Below are positions 24,671 through 36,040 of a stretch of DNA of 64,000 nucleotides, one piece after another. Made by a program: the position numbers and the translations under genes. Under the pieces are notes generated by a model that worked only from the letters and a program-made list of their open reading frames with translations, made no database searches and had not been told where the DNA came from. The DNA comes from Liriodendron chinense (lineage: Eukaryota > Streptophyta > Magnoliopsida > Magnoliales > Magnoliaceae). The DNA lies in NCBI GenBank assembly GCA_003013855.2, contig PVNU02002806.1:1-64000 (forward strand). The letters are read 5' to 3'. Within the stretch, counting starts at the first letter, position 1, and each line of letters opens with the position of its first letter.

Positions 24671-24701
<31 letters not shown>
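24669..24701. repeat. T12-G21 homopolymer junction in the Tat leader
   Basis: Twelve T (24669-24680) followed directly by twenty-one G (24681-24701), between the primer site and gag. Confidence 0.95.
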
Positions 24702-24829
24702 TTGGGATTTTCTATTTTTTTGTTTTGGGTAGAATGCTATGCAGATGAGATTGTATGAGGACTAATGACTTTCAAGTATAGGAAGGATTCTATTTTTCAA
24801 GTCGGATCACGACTAGTGGGACTAGCATA

Positions 24830-24847
24830 TCCCCAGCAGAGTCGCCA
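24830..24847 (-). other. Primer binding site, tRNA-Arg type
   Basis: Minus strand TGGCGACTCTGCTGGGGA begins 3 bp inside the 5' LTR. It is complementary, with one mismatch, to the 3' end of plant tRNA-Arg including CCA. This primer type is usual in Tat/Ogre elements. Confidence 0.85.
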
Positions 24848-24850
24848 TTC

Positions 24851-26322
24851 TGTGGACCCTCACCGTTCCGCACTCCCACGACGTTCTCCCTTTCCTTTCG
24901 GAAAAAGAAGAAGGGGTGCGTATGCGCGAATCGCCGTTTGTGCCACTGGCTTGCCTCATTCTCGAGGGCTTTGTTCTACAGTCGTGTTAGGCTGGATGTG
25001 TTTGGATGAGTTTATATAAGACCAGAGTCGCTACTAGCCGGTTACTTCGAATCTACAGTCGGCTAGACCCCATAGAAACGTTAGAGAAGGGGATCCGAAG
25101 ATTCCTTTCTCTAAAATGACTCCTTTTGATTTACGGCCAGAGATTCGAGGTAAAGGATCACGGTTACAGGGTGGGAAGATGTTAAGCACCCCACACATTG
25201 CCCGTACCGGAGTACGGTCTCTACTTCACAAAATCAAACTAATACTTGAAAGTCTATCTTAATCCTCGTACATTCTCATAGATGACATGATGCATGAATA
25301 CAGGTCTGAATAGTAAGAGTTTCTGATGGGCAGGTTCCACTAACAAGCAAGCCCAGAGCATACGCTCGAACTGACAGGTGCTTTATGCGAGATGCATGTA
25401 GTATGTTTGAATAATCAAGGTGCTTGTAGTGACTGATGCATGAATGCAGGTCTGAACAGTAAGAGTTTCTGATGGGCAGGTTCTACTAACAGGCAAGCCT
25501 AGAGCATATGCTCGAATTGACAGGTGCTTTATGCAGAATGCATGTTGTGTGTTTGAATAATCAAAGTACTTGTAGTGAAGTAGGGGGGTTGGAAGAAAAG
25601 TAAATGTTGCACTTATGCTAGATGCGAATGAGATGATGCTGGTGAAAGAGTAGCTAGATGAACGGAGGTGTCGCAAGGTTTGCTTCGAGTGGCTGGATCA
25701 AGACTTGGATGGCTTAAGAGACTTGGACCAGTGGTCAGGCTGGGCTGGACCAGGGCTAGGCTCTCCTCACTCGGTCTCTCCTTGGTGGAAAAATGGGCTA
25801 AAGGGTGGAGATGAACTCGAAACGACTGGATCGCACTTGGGCTGAAGGCTTTTTGAAATGAGAAGGGGCGGGGGTATTTATAGCAGCGGGCAGTGGTAGT
25901 TCCCGTAAATAAGTTTGGGTGGCACCCAGGGGGCCCCCCGTACGGACGCTCTCGGGATCCCGCGGGCAGTACGGACATGCTTCGGGGCTGCTGCTTGGAA
26001 CTCAGTGAGTTGACTCGGTGGGTTGACTCAGCGGGTTGACTCGGTGATTTGAGTTGGTGTTTTGACTCGGCGGTTTGACTCGATGGGTTGACTTGGTGAT
26101 TTGACTCAGCAGGTTGACTCAGTGAGTTTGACTTTTTAAGGATTTTTTTACTGTTTTTTCTTATGGGGGGTTTTTCAGGCTGATGTTTAGGGGTGAGTTG
26201 GGCTATGGATTGGGGCTTACAAGGGTGAGTTTGGCTGAGTTTGGACATGGGATTTGGGGGTATGGTCTTCCATTCATCCAGCTATCTCTACCAACAGTGT
26301 AGCCAAAGGTGGGGTGTCTACA
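24851..26322 (-). mobile_element. 5' LTR of the Tat element (1472 bp)
   Basis: On the minus strand it starts TGTAGACACCCCACC and ends GGTGAGGGTCCACA, followed by GAA and the primer site. A 120-bp segment is tandemly repeated near 25310-25560 (GCAGGTCTGAA...TTCTGATGGGCAGGTTC twice), and 25995-26125 is a run of GTTGACTCGG-like words. Confidence 0.9.
25875..25882 (-). promoter_or_regulatory. LTR TATA box
   Basis: Minus strand TATAAATA lies in the LTR about 440 bp from its start, with GC-rich sequence on both sides. It is the best candidate for the promoter of the element's genomic RNA. Confidence 0.55.
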
Positions 26323-26935
26323 GCCTGACATCTCCTACAGTGTCAATTATGTTTGTCAATACATGCAAAAGCCGACTAATTTTCATTATCAACTTGTCAA
26401 GAGAATACTTAGATATATTCATGGGACCATTAGTCATGGCATACGACTTCTCTCCATTAACTCTATGGAACTTTATGGTTTTTCTAATGCGGATTAGGCA
26501 GGATGTCCAATTACTCGATGATCAACTACGGGATTTTGCACTTATCTTGGTGGTAATTGTATTTCATGGAGTGCCAAAAAGCAACTCACTATGGCAAGAT
26601 CTAGTGCTGAAGCAGAGTATCGTGCTCTTGCTTCAACCACTGCTGAACTTACTTAGATATCATTCATACTACATGATATTGGCCTTCATCTGTCTCAGCC
26701 TCCTACATTATTCTGTGATAACATGTCAGCTCTTCACATGACGATTAATTCAGTTTTTCATGCTAGAGCAAAACATATAGAAACTAATTACCACTTTGTT
26801 CAAGAAAAGGTGGCTCTGGGCTCTCTAGTCACTCATTTTGTGCCCTCTACCCATTAAGTGGCTGATATTTTCACTAAGCCTATTCCATGACATCCCTTTC
26901 GTGAACTCTGAGCCAAACTCGGCCTTTGGCCGTCC
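26323..26935 (+). pseudogene. Ty1/copia RT tail and RNase H remnant
   Basis: Plus-strand translation gives PDISYSVNYVCQYMQKPTNF, LVKRILRYIHGT, then SWSAKKQLTMARSSAEAEYRA, CDNMSAL, RAKHIETNYHFV and VADIFTKPIP, the standard end of copia pol. Stops occur at about 26495, 26510 and 26650. It begins exactly at the Tat 5' LTR edge, so the upstream part of the copia element should lie on the far side of the Tat insertion, outside the window. Confidence 0.9.
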
Positions 26936-27290
26936 CTTCGGCTTAGTTGCGAGGAGTATAGAAGCACAAGAATCAAGAGATCGTGAAGATCAAGACACAT
27001 ATGGACACTTGCCCCATGTCAGCTCACCAAGCATCTAGCAAAGATTTGTACTACCAATGGCTCTTTCCTTGGAATCTTAAAGATATGTTTGTTTAAGATA
27101 TTTTGTAATTTTATTTACTATTTTTAATTAGGTTTCAAATGAAACACAACTCATTACAGTTGTATTTTATTTTTTTAAATATGATACCTCTATTCAAACG
27201 AATTCATTGAGTAGGAGAATCTTGATTCAAATCTTCTTCTTTCTCAAAGCTTGCAAAAGCTTACAAGGCACAGGTCGGTTTTTTGTTTTT
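26936..27290 (+). mobile_element. Probable copia 3' end / LTR remnant
   Basis: AT-rich sequence after the copia pol end, finishing in a CTTCTTCTTTC-rich stretch typical of copia LTR ends. No second LTR is available for comparison, so the borders are uncertain. Confidence 0.35.
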
Positions 27291-27497
27291 AAGAAGAAAA
27301 AGTGGAATTTGATGTAAAAAAAAAAAAGGTGGTAATTTAAAAAAAAAAATCACCACATGATGGAGTCGAGTCCACGGGAATCTCTGCTGGAGTCAAGCAA
27401 AAGTGGGCTCATGTAAGTGTAAATGACATCCAATCCGTACATCCAACATACAATACATACATCGAGGTGGGCCCATAGTCAGGGCCGCTGCCTGTTG

Positions 27498-28220
27498 GGT
27501 GAGGCCGGTGATGTAGAACGGGTCGCTGATTATTTCATGGCCCAGATGGATCAAAAGAAGACCGGTTGGAGTCAAAAGTGATCCGGACGGTCAGCACCTT
27601 AAACCAGCCGTATCTCGCAATCTGGAATGAGTTTCGGGACATAATATATCAATTTGGGGTAGCTCGAGCTACTTTAGCCAACCAACCTGCTACACCGGGT
27701 TGCCCATGCCCGAATTACTAGATTCGACCGTATCGACGGTCATTAGGCTAGTTTATTTTCAGTTTTACTATTTATAGTAAGTTTTAATTCGATCATAACT
27801 TTGGATCTATAGGGCTTTAGAGTTAGTGCCCAACATGAAAAGTGCTTAGAATATTTAGTAGAACAACCTAGTTGAGATCGTTTGATAACTTTATATTTTT
27901 GGCCGAAAACCAAGTGTTCTAGTAGGATTGAACGACTTCTATAAATAGTAAGTTTACTATTTATAGTAAGTCGCGTTTTCTAGGAATTTGAGTTGGAGTT
28001 GGAGTTTGATACTTTACCTAGGGTTTAGTTTCCTATTTATATGCATTGTAATTTCGTTTCTAGGCATTCAATTATCAATAAATCAATTATTCGGAATTAA
28101 TTTTCTCTTTTTATCTTTTATTTCTTCTCGTGGATTCGAGAAACACTCGGTTAGGGAGACGGTGATCGACCTACCACGTCCTCCCTGCGTCAGTCGGCCC
28201 CCACCAGTTTTGCACTGTTT
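27498..28220 (+). mobile_element. LTR-like insertion (probable solo LTR) in block A
   Basis: It is absent from the paralogous block. It contains CTATTTATATGCATTGTAATTT and ATCAATAAATC (TATA-like and poly(A)-signal-like), then TTTCTTCTCGTGGATTCGAG and GGGAGACGGTGATCG, which resemble a plant LTR U5 end. Exact ends and a target duplication could not be fixed. Confidence 0.45.
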
Positions 28221-28294
28221 GGGTAAACGAAGGAGGAGCTTTCGAACGCCGGTTCAATGAGGCTGGGAAAACGCTGTCGTCGGTGAGGCTTGAC

Positions 28295-28755
28295 AGGACG
28301 TTGATATATGTGTTGTATATCAGAGCCGTCCATCCGTTTTGACAGCTTGTTTAGAGCAAGAAACCAAAAATAAAGCCAATTCAAATCTTAGGTGGACCAT
28401 ACCACTCTGTTGATTGAATGCCTACCATTAAAAACTTCCTATTGTCAAAAAAAGATTTGGATCAAGCTGATATTTGTGTTTTCCTTTTCATCCCGCGTCT
28501 GTGTTACCTTATCAACATGTTGGATGGAAAATAAACATTAGGTGGCATAGGAAGTGTGTTTTTACGGTTTGTGTTTTCCTTTCATTCATGTGGTGTAGCC
28601 TACCTTAGAATTGGATCAGCTTCATTTTTTAGGCACTGCCCTAAATTGATTTGGAAAAACAGATGGACCGTTTGTATATACAACAAATACTTCAAAGTGG
28701 GTCCCATGGTCACGGCTTCACTGAGTCCCCGTTCAAAGTTTTGAAAAGCGGATTA
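28295..28755. mobile_element. GGGCCCACC-family MITE
   Basis: The arm GATATATGTGTTGTATATCAG...CCGTCCATCCG is mirrored by GATGGACCGTTTGTATATAC at the far end. Internal words (GGTGGACCATACCA, TTGGATCAAGCTGATATTTG) are those of the family. Confidence 0.65.
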
Positions 28756-29352
28756 GGTGAGGAACGGGTAACAACTTAAGTGGCGCAAACAAGGGGTTCC
28801 GTGGGACCACCATGATGTAAGTATTTTATCCGCGCTGTCCCTTTATTTTTCTAGATTATTTTAGGGAGTAAGTAAAAAAAGAGGCAGATTCAAGCTAAAC
28901 TGGACCACACAGTTGGAATTCAGTACCCACCATTAAAAACTTTTTGGGAGCTGTGGAAGTTTTGATCAAATAGATATTTGTGTTTTCCCTAAATCCATGT
29001 CTATGTGACCTTATGAACCCGTTTGGATGGAAACAAACAGCACGGTGGGCCCTAAGAAGGTTACATAGGTGGGTATTGAATGCTTACTGTATAGTCCACT
29101 TGAGCCTTGATCTGCCTAATTTTTGGACCATCCCCTAAAATGACCCAGCAAAATAGATGGATGGCATTCGTGGATAATGCCCATAATTATGGTAGGCCCT
29201 GTGAAGGTTTCAACAGTAAATGTTCAATCCCCACTGGACGGTCCGCTCGAGCCATGGATCTGCCTATTTTCGGGCTCGTACCTTAAAGAGGTCAGGCAAA
29301 ATGGATTGACGGCGTGGATAAAACTCATACATCACGGTGGGCCCCACAGAGC
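28756..29352. mobile_element. GGGCCCACC-family MITE, composite
   Basis: Begins near AGCGGATTAGGTGAGG and CACCATGATGTAAGTATTTTATCC, and ends ACTCATACATCACGGTGGGCCCCACA. The second half carries an additional diverged right arm (29040-29200), so two copies may be fused. Confidence 0.65.
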
Positions 29353-29617
29353 AGGACGCAATAAACTTCCGAAGTTTTCAGTTGCGTCAGACTGGAACGT
29401 TACTATGTGACTCGAATTGCATCAACTGCACCATCTGCAACGCTCAATACATGGAAGGATTTTTATTTTTATTTTTTAATGAAAAAGCAAAAATACACAA
29501 TAGAAATATAAAAGTTCCTTCCTAATACGTCACAAATACGGATGCAGATCCGATACAGGATAATGTGAAACTTAACGTAGCCACAGACGATTGCAACATT
29601 ACAAGAAAAGAAAATCA

Positions 29618-31018
29618 TCAACCGACAGTCGTGATGACGGTACAGACCGTCTGAATGAGTGTGAAGATGAGAAGGAGAACTGCAGCAACGAAGGAGATGG
29701 CAGTCCAGGGGCTCCCGAAATATTTGTCCAACCATCTGGCTATGGATATCTTCCCTTTCCTATCATGGTGCCAGCGGATTTTGCCACTGACATGACTGTA
29801 CAGTTCAAGATCGTTCATCACCTCGACCGGCCACGTGTTGAATAGACGTGCCACTTCTTCGTCGCTACCGAGGGCATGGTGGAGTATGCCGTTGGACCGG
29901 AGCATCTTCACATCGGCTGCATCGTTGATGAGAGAATCCATAAAGCAAATGTAGGAGGTAACACCACATCCGGAATACGTATCAGAGCACACCTCAAAGA
30001 CGGTCAAGTTCAGCAGTTGAGATAAGGTGGCATCATTGATGAACATTGGTGGAAGCAACAGCCGTGGGAACAATAAGTTTTCCTCGAACCTGATCCCCAT
30101 CAAAGATCCCATGATTCTCTTCTCGAGCCTGATCCCATCCACCTTGAGTTCCATAACGGAGCCGAAGTTCCTCGGCCTGTTGCTGTTCTTTTTTGCCCAC
30201 TCCGAGGGAGGGAAGTCCAGCAAAATGGTCCGGAGAACGTCTAGGAGGTGAAGCGGGGCATCACGTGCTCCCTGATCTTCTCTACGATCATTTTCTCCCC
30301 TTTCCTGTTCTTCGCACCAATTCAACGGCCGAGAAGAATGCACAGGATAAAACATCCCCATAGGAATGAGGACTTCCGAGTTGATGAATTCCAAGATCTT
30401 ATATTTTCCTGTCGAGGTAGAGCCAAATAGCAATATCGACAATGTTTCAAGCACTTCAAATGGGAGCTGGTTTTCGATCAACAACATATCCCAAATAATG
30501 AGAGGAATGAGTTCATTGCTTATCTCGAAGTAGATTTTTCCCCGGATAATGCCTAGGATGAAATATAAAACGAAGCAACCATCCAAGAACATCATGCATG
30601 CGAAAACATCGTCGGTCAGATTGGTCACCGCCTCGGCAGCGTAGCACCCTTTCATCACCCCTATCGTTTCCATGAACATTTCGTAGATCCTTTCCCTCCT
30701 TTCAATTCTGCCTATCGATTCGTCAATGAATTGTTTAGCTGCCGCGATCTTGTGCTTCTCCATTGGCATGAGATGTGGCTCACCGTGGTGGTAAGGTCCC
30801 AAGGACACCACCCGAGGATCGAAGTGCTTCTTGTCCTTTTCATACTCGCGAATTATAGAAGGCACCTTCTGTATCCGATGTTTGGACCCGGCTTCCGGAT
30901 CGTTTTGCGATCCATCTTCGCCAAATATCGAAATAAACCAGTCGTCACTTGGATTTCTTGCCGCTTGGTGTGTATTCGCCTCGGGGTCTTCGCCAAGTAA
31001 GGAAAAAAGCCACTCCAT
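29618..31018 (-). CDS. DUF247 (UPF0481) membrane-anchored protein, intact
   Basis: A 466-codon intronless ORF, the only intact host-type gene in the window. The ATG at 31018 gives MEWLFSLLGED; two codons further upstream are in frame but have no ATG. Family blocks in order: KVPSIIREYEKDKKHFDPRV with VSLGPYHHGEPHLMPMEKHK (about 50-90), IIWDMLLIENQLPFEVL (about 175-190), HLLDVLRTILL (about 255), MELKVDGIRL (about 288), LLPPMFINDATLSQLLNLTV, YICFMDSLINDAADV and GSDEEVARLFNTW. The C terminus is a single membrane helix, WTAISFVAAVLLLIFTLIQ. Known: DUF247 genes form large plant families, usually 400-550 residues with a C-terminal anchor; members at grass S and Z loci are tied to self-incompatibility. 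The biochemical function is unknown, and nothing here shows a self-incompatibility role. Confidence 0.93.
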   Translation of the reverse strand: MEWLFSLLGEDPEANTHQAARNPSDDWFISIFGEDGSQNDPEAGSKHRIQKVPSIIREYEKDKKHFDPRVVSLGPYHHGEPHLMPMEKHKIAAAKQFIDESIGRIERRERIYEMFMETIGVMKGCYAAEAVTNLTDDVFACMMFLDGCFVLYFILGIIRGKIYFEISNELIPLIIWDMLLIENQLPFEVLETLSILLFGSTSTGKYKILEFINSEVLIPMGMFYPVHSSRPLNWCEEQERGENDRREDQGARDAPLHLLDVLRTILLDFPPSEWAKKNSNRPRNFGSVMELKVDGIRLEKRIMGSLMGIRFEENLLFPRLLLPPMFINDATLSQLLNLTVFEVCSDTYSGCGVTSYICFMDSLINDAADVKMLRSNGILHHALGSDEEVARLFNTWPVEVMNDLELYSHVSGKIRWHHDRKGKISIARWLDKYFGSPWTAISFVAAVLLLIFTLIQTVCTVITTVG

Positions 31019-31137
31019 AGTCAATACCTTTTTGGTCTCGTTGGAGCTGAAGTCCTGCGCAACTTCTGTTTGAAACTACTCCATGGAGAGAATGACGCAT
31101 GAGACGGTCTTACATTGGAGGACGTATTCACAATAAA

Positions 31138-31145
31138 TATTTATA
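31138..31145 (-). promoter_or_regulatory. TATA box of the DUF247 gene
   Basis: Minus strand TATAAATA, about 120 bp upstream of the ATG at 31018, with no ATG conflict that I noticed. Further upstream (31236 onward) is MITE sequence, so the promoter is short before repeats begin. Confidence 0.55.
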
Positions 31146-31235
31146 GAATTGAGTGCTGATCTGGAGACACCGAATTACTGGGACGTCTTCTCATAGGCAT
31201 CGTCCTCACAGAATACCTCTCCCAACTTTTAACAT

Positions 31236-31640
31236 GTGAAACCTTTTAAGCCTAACATGATTTATTTATTAGATCCACACTGTCCATCAATTTTTTCAGG
31301 TCATTTTAGCGCACAAGCCAAAAAATGAGGCACATTCAAAGATTAATTTGACCACACCACTGAAAGGAGTGGGGATTGAACCTGTCTACAAAAGCTGTCT
31401 TACACGGTAGGTCCAAGTTCTGTGGGTCAACCATGTTGCGTATGTAAAATCAACTCTGTCCATCAGGTAATAACCATCATTTTGACCGTACATACGGAAG
31501 TTAAGAGCGATCAGAAACTCATAGGAACCACACCAACGGACGATGTAAAAGTGCTCTACCAAAATCACTAAGTTCACATGGTGTGTGGCCCATCTGAGTT
31601 TTGTATCAGTCTGACTGTTTTACCTTCCCTTAAGTCTTGT
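31236..31640. mobile_element. Half MITE plus a member of a second MITE family
   Basis: 31236-31380 is one arm of the GGGCCCACC family (CCACACTGTCCATCAATTTT...). 31381-31640 is another family with CAACCATGTTGCGTATGTAAAATC and CTCTGTCCATCAGGTAATAACCATCATTTTGACCGTAC. Relatives of the latter are at 42100-42430 and 53390-53480. Confidence 0.55.
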
Positions 31641-31814
31641 GAGTTACACCTGATTAAGGGTTTGATGAAAAGGTACACGCCTTGGTGACCTCGAACACAA
31701 ACGTATTGTCGGCATCCCATCCCCATTGTTACCTGCGGTGAGGCACTCTATTTGTGCATCCGTCTGAGTTGTGGAGTAAGGACATAAAGTCGAGGACATA
31801 CAGTGTGGATTTCG

Positions 31815-32330
31815 GAAGCGGATTGGCTGGTGAACCCTACACCACCGACTTGGCTGGTATTTACATTAGCGAGTTCTGTGGGGCCACCAAGGGGTATGTG
31901 TTATATCCAAACCGTCTGCTCATTTTACGTGGTTATTTATAATGCTTTATACAAAAAAGGAGATGGATCCAAATCTCAAGTGGACCATATTTGCAGAAAA
32001 TAGTGAAGACTGAAGGTCTACCATTGAAACCTTCTTGGGTGTCACAGAAGTTTTGGATCAATCTGATATTTAGTTTTACCCTTCATCTAGGTCCGTGTGA
32101 CGTTATGAACAATTTGGATGGCAAATAAACATCATGGTGGGCCTTGGGAAAGTTTTAATGGTGAGAATCATTTTCCCTACTTCCTTTTGTGGTGTGGTCC
32201 ACTTGAGCTTTGTATATCACTCAGTTTTTGGATAGCACCCTAAAATGGTCTCACCAAATGTATGTGCGGTGTGGATTTATTAAATACATCATTGTAGGCT
32301 CATAGAACCTTGATTTTCTTTGGACCGTTA
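31815..32330. mobile_element. GGGCCCACC-family MITE
   Basis: Starts AGCGGATTGGCTGGTGAACCC, with family words TTTGGATCAATCTGATATTT and CATGGTGGGCC. It ends near ATTTATTAAATACATCATTGTAGG. Confidence 0.7.
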
Positions 32331-32854
32331 CTACATTCACAGTCATGAAGTACTGACACTAGTATGCGCACTCCACTTACCCTACACAAGTAAGGTTGCT
32401 GATGTACGCCCATAGACTAGGTTTTTTTTTTATGCAATACGTCAAACAGGTGTTGCATTCGATTCCGGTCCCACATAAATAGAGAAGCAATTACCTATCC
32501 ATCATCTTTTATCCAAAACAGTGCCCACATAAACAAACAAGCATGGCCTTTCTGTCCTCTTTAGGCCTTTGTCTTTGTTTGTGTCCCACTTTCCGAGATT
32601 CCATCATGTGGCCACAGTCTTTTCTCTGACCTTTTACAGTCACACGATACGCTTGAGTTGTATATGGTTTTCATCTCATGCACACATCATCAGTACACCC
32701 ACCCTCCCTTCAGTCACAATTTTTTTTTTTCCAGTGCGCCGATCCCCACCATATCTTTAGGACGATGGGACACAATTTTTCCGATCGATATTGATATTAG
32801 CCGTGCGGGGGCTGTATCTTGGACAAATGGGTGAGTAAGATACAGTCATCCTCT
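32331..32854. other. Intergenic, nothing recognised
   Basis: No coding or repeat structure was recognised apart from short T tracts. Confidence 0.5.
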
Positions 32855-33306
32855 CCGTTTGCAGGACGCGGATTGGCTAGTGACCCCAACACCAGCCCCC
32901 GGGCTGGTGTCAAAGCTGTGTGGGCCCCACCATGATGTATGTGTTTTATCCACGCTGTTCATCCATTTTTCCACTTCATTTTAGGGCATGGGCCCAAAAA
33001 TGAGGCATATCCAAATCTTACGTGGATCACACCACAGGAAAACAGTGTTGATTGAACGTCCACCCTTAAAAACTTCCCAGGGCCTACCGTGATGTATATT
33101 TGCCGTCCAACCTGCTGATAAAAGGTCACACAGACCTCGATGAAGTAAAAACACAAATATCAGCTTGATCCAAAACTAGTGTGGCCTCCAAGAAGTTGTC
33201 AATGGTGAGAATTCAATTCCCACTGTTTCCTTTGGTGTGGTCCACCAGAGATTTGGATCTGCCTCATTTTTTGGCCCATGCCCTAAAATGACACTACGTG
33301 AAAGAG

Positions 33307-33550
33307 GTAAATTTGCGACGGATTTTGCGACAAACATTGACCGTCGCGAAAATTACTTGATTTTACGACGAATCTCGTTCGTCGTATTTGAAAATATTCC
33401 GTCGCTTTTGCAAAATTAAGGCGGGATTTCGTAGTGGGCTATGTCCGTCGCAAAATTATAATTTCCGACGGACTTAGTTCGTCGCTATTTAACGACGGAT
33501 TTGGTTCGTCGCTAATCCCAGCCCGAAAAAATCCCCCAAATAAGGTCCGT
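33307..33550. repeat. CACTA left subterminal repeat array
   Basis: Repeated GCGACGGA, GTTCGTCG, CCGTCGC and ACGACGGATTTGGTTCGTCG words about every 20-40 bp, many as inverted pairs. Confidence 0.85.
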
Positions 33551-33559
33551 CGTAAAATA

Positions 33560-34760
33560 AAATTTAAGAAAAATGAGATACTGAAAAAAACTGATACTTT
33601 TAAAAAATAAAAAAATTTGATATTTAAAATAATAGATTTAGTAATTTGAAAGAAAAAGTTAAGAGGTTTTAAAAACAAAATTGAGAAATTTGGATAAAAT
33701 TAATATGTTTGAAATTTCTTTTTAAATTTTAACAAAATTAAACATTTTGAAAAAGAAAATTGCAAAGTTTAAAAAAAAAATTGTGATTTCAAACAAAAAA
33801 AAGTTGAGAGGTTTGAAAATAAATTAACAATTTTTTAGTAAAATTGAGATTTAGAAAAATAATAAGATTCAAAAAATTGAGATTTTTTTTTTAAAAAAAT
33901 AGCCATTTGAAAAAAGTTGAGAAGTTCGAATAAAATTGATAAGTTTGTAAAAAAAATGAAATTTTTATAAAGAAATTAAGATTTTGTATTTCGAAAAAAT
34001 TAAAAAGTTTGATTAAAAAAATGATATTTTGAAAAGAAATTGAGAAGCTTTAAAAAATTGACATTTTGAAAAGTTAGAGAAGTTTGAAATTAAATTGAAA
34101 TTTTGGAGAAAAAAAATGTGATGTAAAAAAATGGAGATTTTGATAAAAAAAAATTTAATTTGAAAATAAAAATTAACAAGTTTAAAAAAAAATTGTGATT
34201 TCGAGAAAAAAGGTTGAGAAGTTGGAAAGAAATCGACAATGTTTGATAAAAATTCGGATTAAAAAAAATTATTGAGATATAAAAAATAATTAGGATTTTA
34301 GAAAAAAAAAAGTAATATTTTTAGACAAAAAGGGTCATTTTGAAAAAAAAAATTGAGACGTTTGAATAAAATTGATAAGCTTAAAAAATTAATTTTTGAA
34401 AAGAAATTATATTTTTATAAAATTGACATTTTGGAAAAGAAATTGGCATAAAGAAATTAGTATTTAAAAAAAAAAGAATTAGTATTTTTTAAATGTTGAG
34501 AAGTTTGAGTAAAATTGATAAGTTTGATTAAAAAAATAAATTTTTGATAAGTTTGAAAAAGTTCGAAAAAAAAATTAGATTTGAAAAGGAAATGAAGATT
34601 TGAGATATAAAATAAAATTAAGATTTCGTATTTTGAAAAAAAAAATTGAGAAATTTGATAAAAAAAATTAAAAAAAAAGAAGAGATTTTATCAGTTTTGA
34701 AAAAAAAAAGTTGGAAAAAAATTGTGATTTAAATAAAAGCGAGAAATTTGAAATGAGTGG
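33560..34760. repeat. Degenerate A/T-rich array of AAATTGAGAAGTTTGA-like units
   Basis: About 1.2 kb of strand-asymmetric sequence. Variants of TTGAGAAGTTTGAA, AAAATTGATAAGTTTG and GATTTTGAAAAAAAA repeat every 20-35 bp. No coding. Confidence 0.75.
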
Positions 34761-35526
34761 GCTAAATTTATTGGTGGACATTTATTGGATAGTTGAAAAT
34801 GAAAAATTACACTCGTTCAGTTAACTGGTTATCAGATTGGTTTATGCATACATACATGTTCATTGGTGCAAAAAATGAAGGCCCTAATATAACGATGTTA
34901 ATTAATTGCAAGGAAAACTTATAATGATGAGATTGATCAAATTCTATGATCAAGTCATCCTAAACTTGATCTGAATGGTCAGATATGTTTAGAACGTGGT
35001 AATTATTATTGAAAACAAAATTAAGCCTGAATCATATCCATATAAAAGACTCTTTAAATGTGCACAATCAGTTTGTCTAGAGCTAGACAAATTTTGGACA
35101 ATCTGATTGGTCCAAATTGAAAAGTAAATGACTTTAGATGTTTAGATTAAATTTCACTCAAATCTAATGGTTAGGTTACAAGATGTGGCTCATCATTGAT
35201 CAATTTTATCTATTTAGTATCTTTATCATCTTAAACTTGATCAGGGCAAGTGACCAGTTAAATCAAAGTTGTTGATGAATATAATAGAGTGAATGGATTA
35301 GATTTCCAAATTAAGCCAAATTTTTAGGTCAAAATTGCGCTGCAACTTGTTGACCTCGTGAAAACCTAATAAATGTATAGTCATTGGACCCCAAACTCTA
35401 ATCTAGCCATTGAGAATTTGATCTTTCTAATATTTGCTATTGCATCCTAAAATGATATAAAATAACAGATGGATGGATTAGATATACATAAAATATATCA
35501 ACTTGGGGTCATACCGTTGGGATAAC
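34761..35526. other. AT-rich sequence in the CACTA, nothing recognised
   Basis: No domain-bearing frame or clear repeat was seen. Confidence 0.5.
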
Positions 35527-36040
35527 GGATGCGGATTGGTTAGTGACCCTGCCACCAGTCAATGCCAAGTGATCGGTGCTTTGTGGGCCCTACCATGATG
35601 AATGTGTTTCATCCACTCTATCCATACATTTTCATAGATCATTTTATGGTATGAGCCCAAATTTGAGGTAGATCCAATTCTCAAGTGGACCACATCACAA
35701 GAAACAATTTTAATTGAACACCCACTGTTAAAAACTTATTGGGGGCCACAGAAGTTTTGGAACAAGCTGATATTTGTTTTTTTACCTACATCCAGGTCTG
35801 TATGACCTAATCAAGAAGTTGGATGTCAAATAATTAATATAGTGGGCCCTACGAGGTTTTTAATGGTGGACATTGAATCAATACTATTTTCGTGTGGTGT
35901 GGTCCACCTGGGATTTAGATTTGACTCATTTATTGGATCAAGCACTAAAACAATCTTCAGAAATGGCTAGACAGCGTTGATAAAACACATACGTCATGGA
36001 GGGGCCCACAAAGCACCGGCCAGTGGCCCCATAGCCAAGG
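35527..36040. mobile_element. GGGCCCACC-family MITE
   Basis: Starts GGATGCGGATTGGTTAGTGA and CGGTGCTTTGTGGGCCC, and ends GGGCCCACAAAGCACCGGCC. The outer right arm is shortened where the next MITE begins. Confidence 0.75.

Larger units (their letters stand above)
1..26322 (-). mobile_element. Giant Tat/Ogre-like Ty3/gypsy LTR retrotransposon, 3' LTR cut by window edge
   Basis: Seen: reading the minus strand there are, in order, a 1472-bp LTR, a tRNA-Arg-type primer site, gag, protease, RT, two RNase H domains, integrase, a 14.5-kb non-pol region, a purine tract and the tip of the 3' LTR. The 3' LTR tip (1-38 plus 1654-1667) matches the outer end of the 5' LTR (26276-26322) with about two differences once the nested insert is removed. 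Known: a second, archaeal-type RNase H and antisense ORFs after integrase mark the Tat lineage. The visible part is 26.3 kb and about 1.4 kb of 3' LTR should lie outside. Stops and frameshifts in every pol domain show it is inactive. Its 5' LTR abuts a copia RNase H sequence, so it inserted into that element; the 5-bp flank is GCCTG and its partner is outside the window. Confidence 0.9.
27345..29352. repeat. Block A: MITE-rich segment duplicated at 44665-49570
   Basis: Successive parts match the later segment in the same order: ACATGATGGAGTCGAGTCCA..., ATCCGTACATCCAACATACAATACATAC, TGTTGGGTGAGGCC, the TTCGAACGCCGGTTC...GGGAAAAC stretch, two MITE bodies, and GTGGGTCCCATGGTCACGGC...GTTCAAAGTTTTG. 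Each copy has its own private insertions. See the matching finding. Confidence 0.7.

Noticed and set aside
33307..33550. CRISPR-like array from regularly spaced CGACGGAC words
   Set aside because: Words occur in both orientations with variable spacing next to CACTA termini; they are transposon subterminal repeats in a plant genome.
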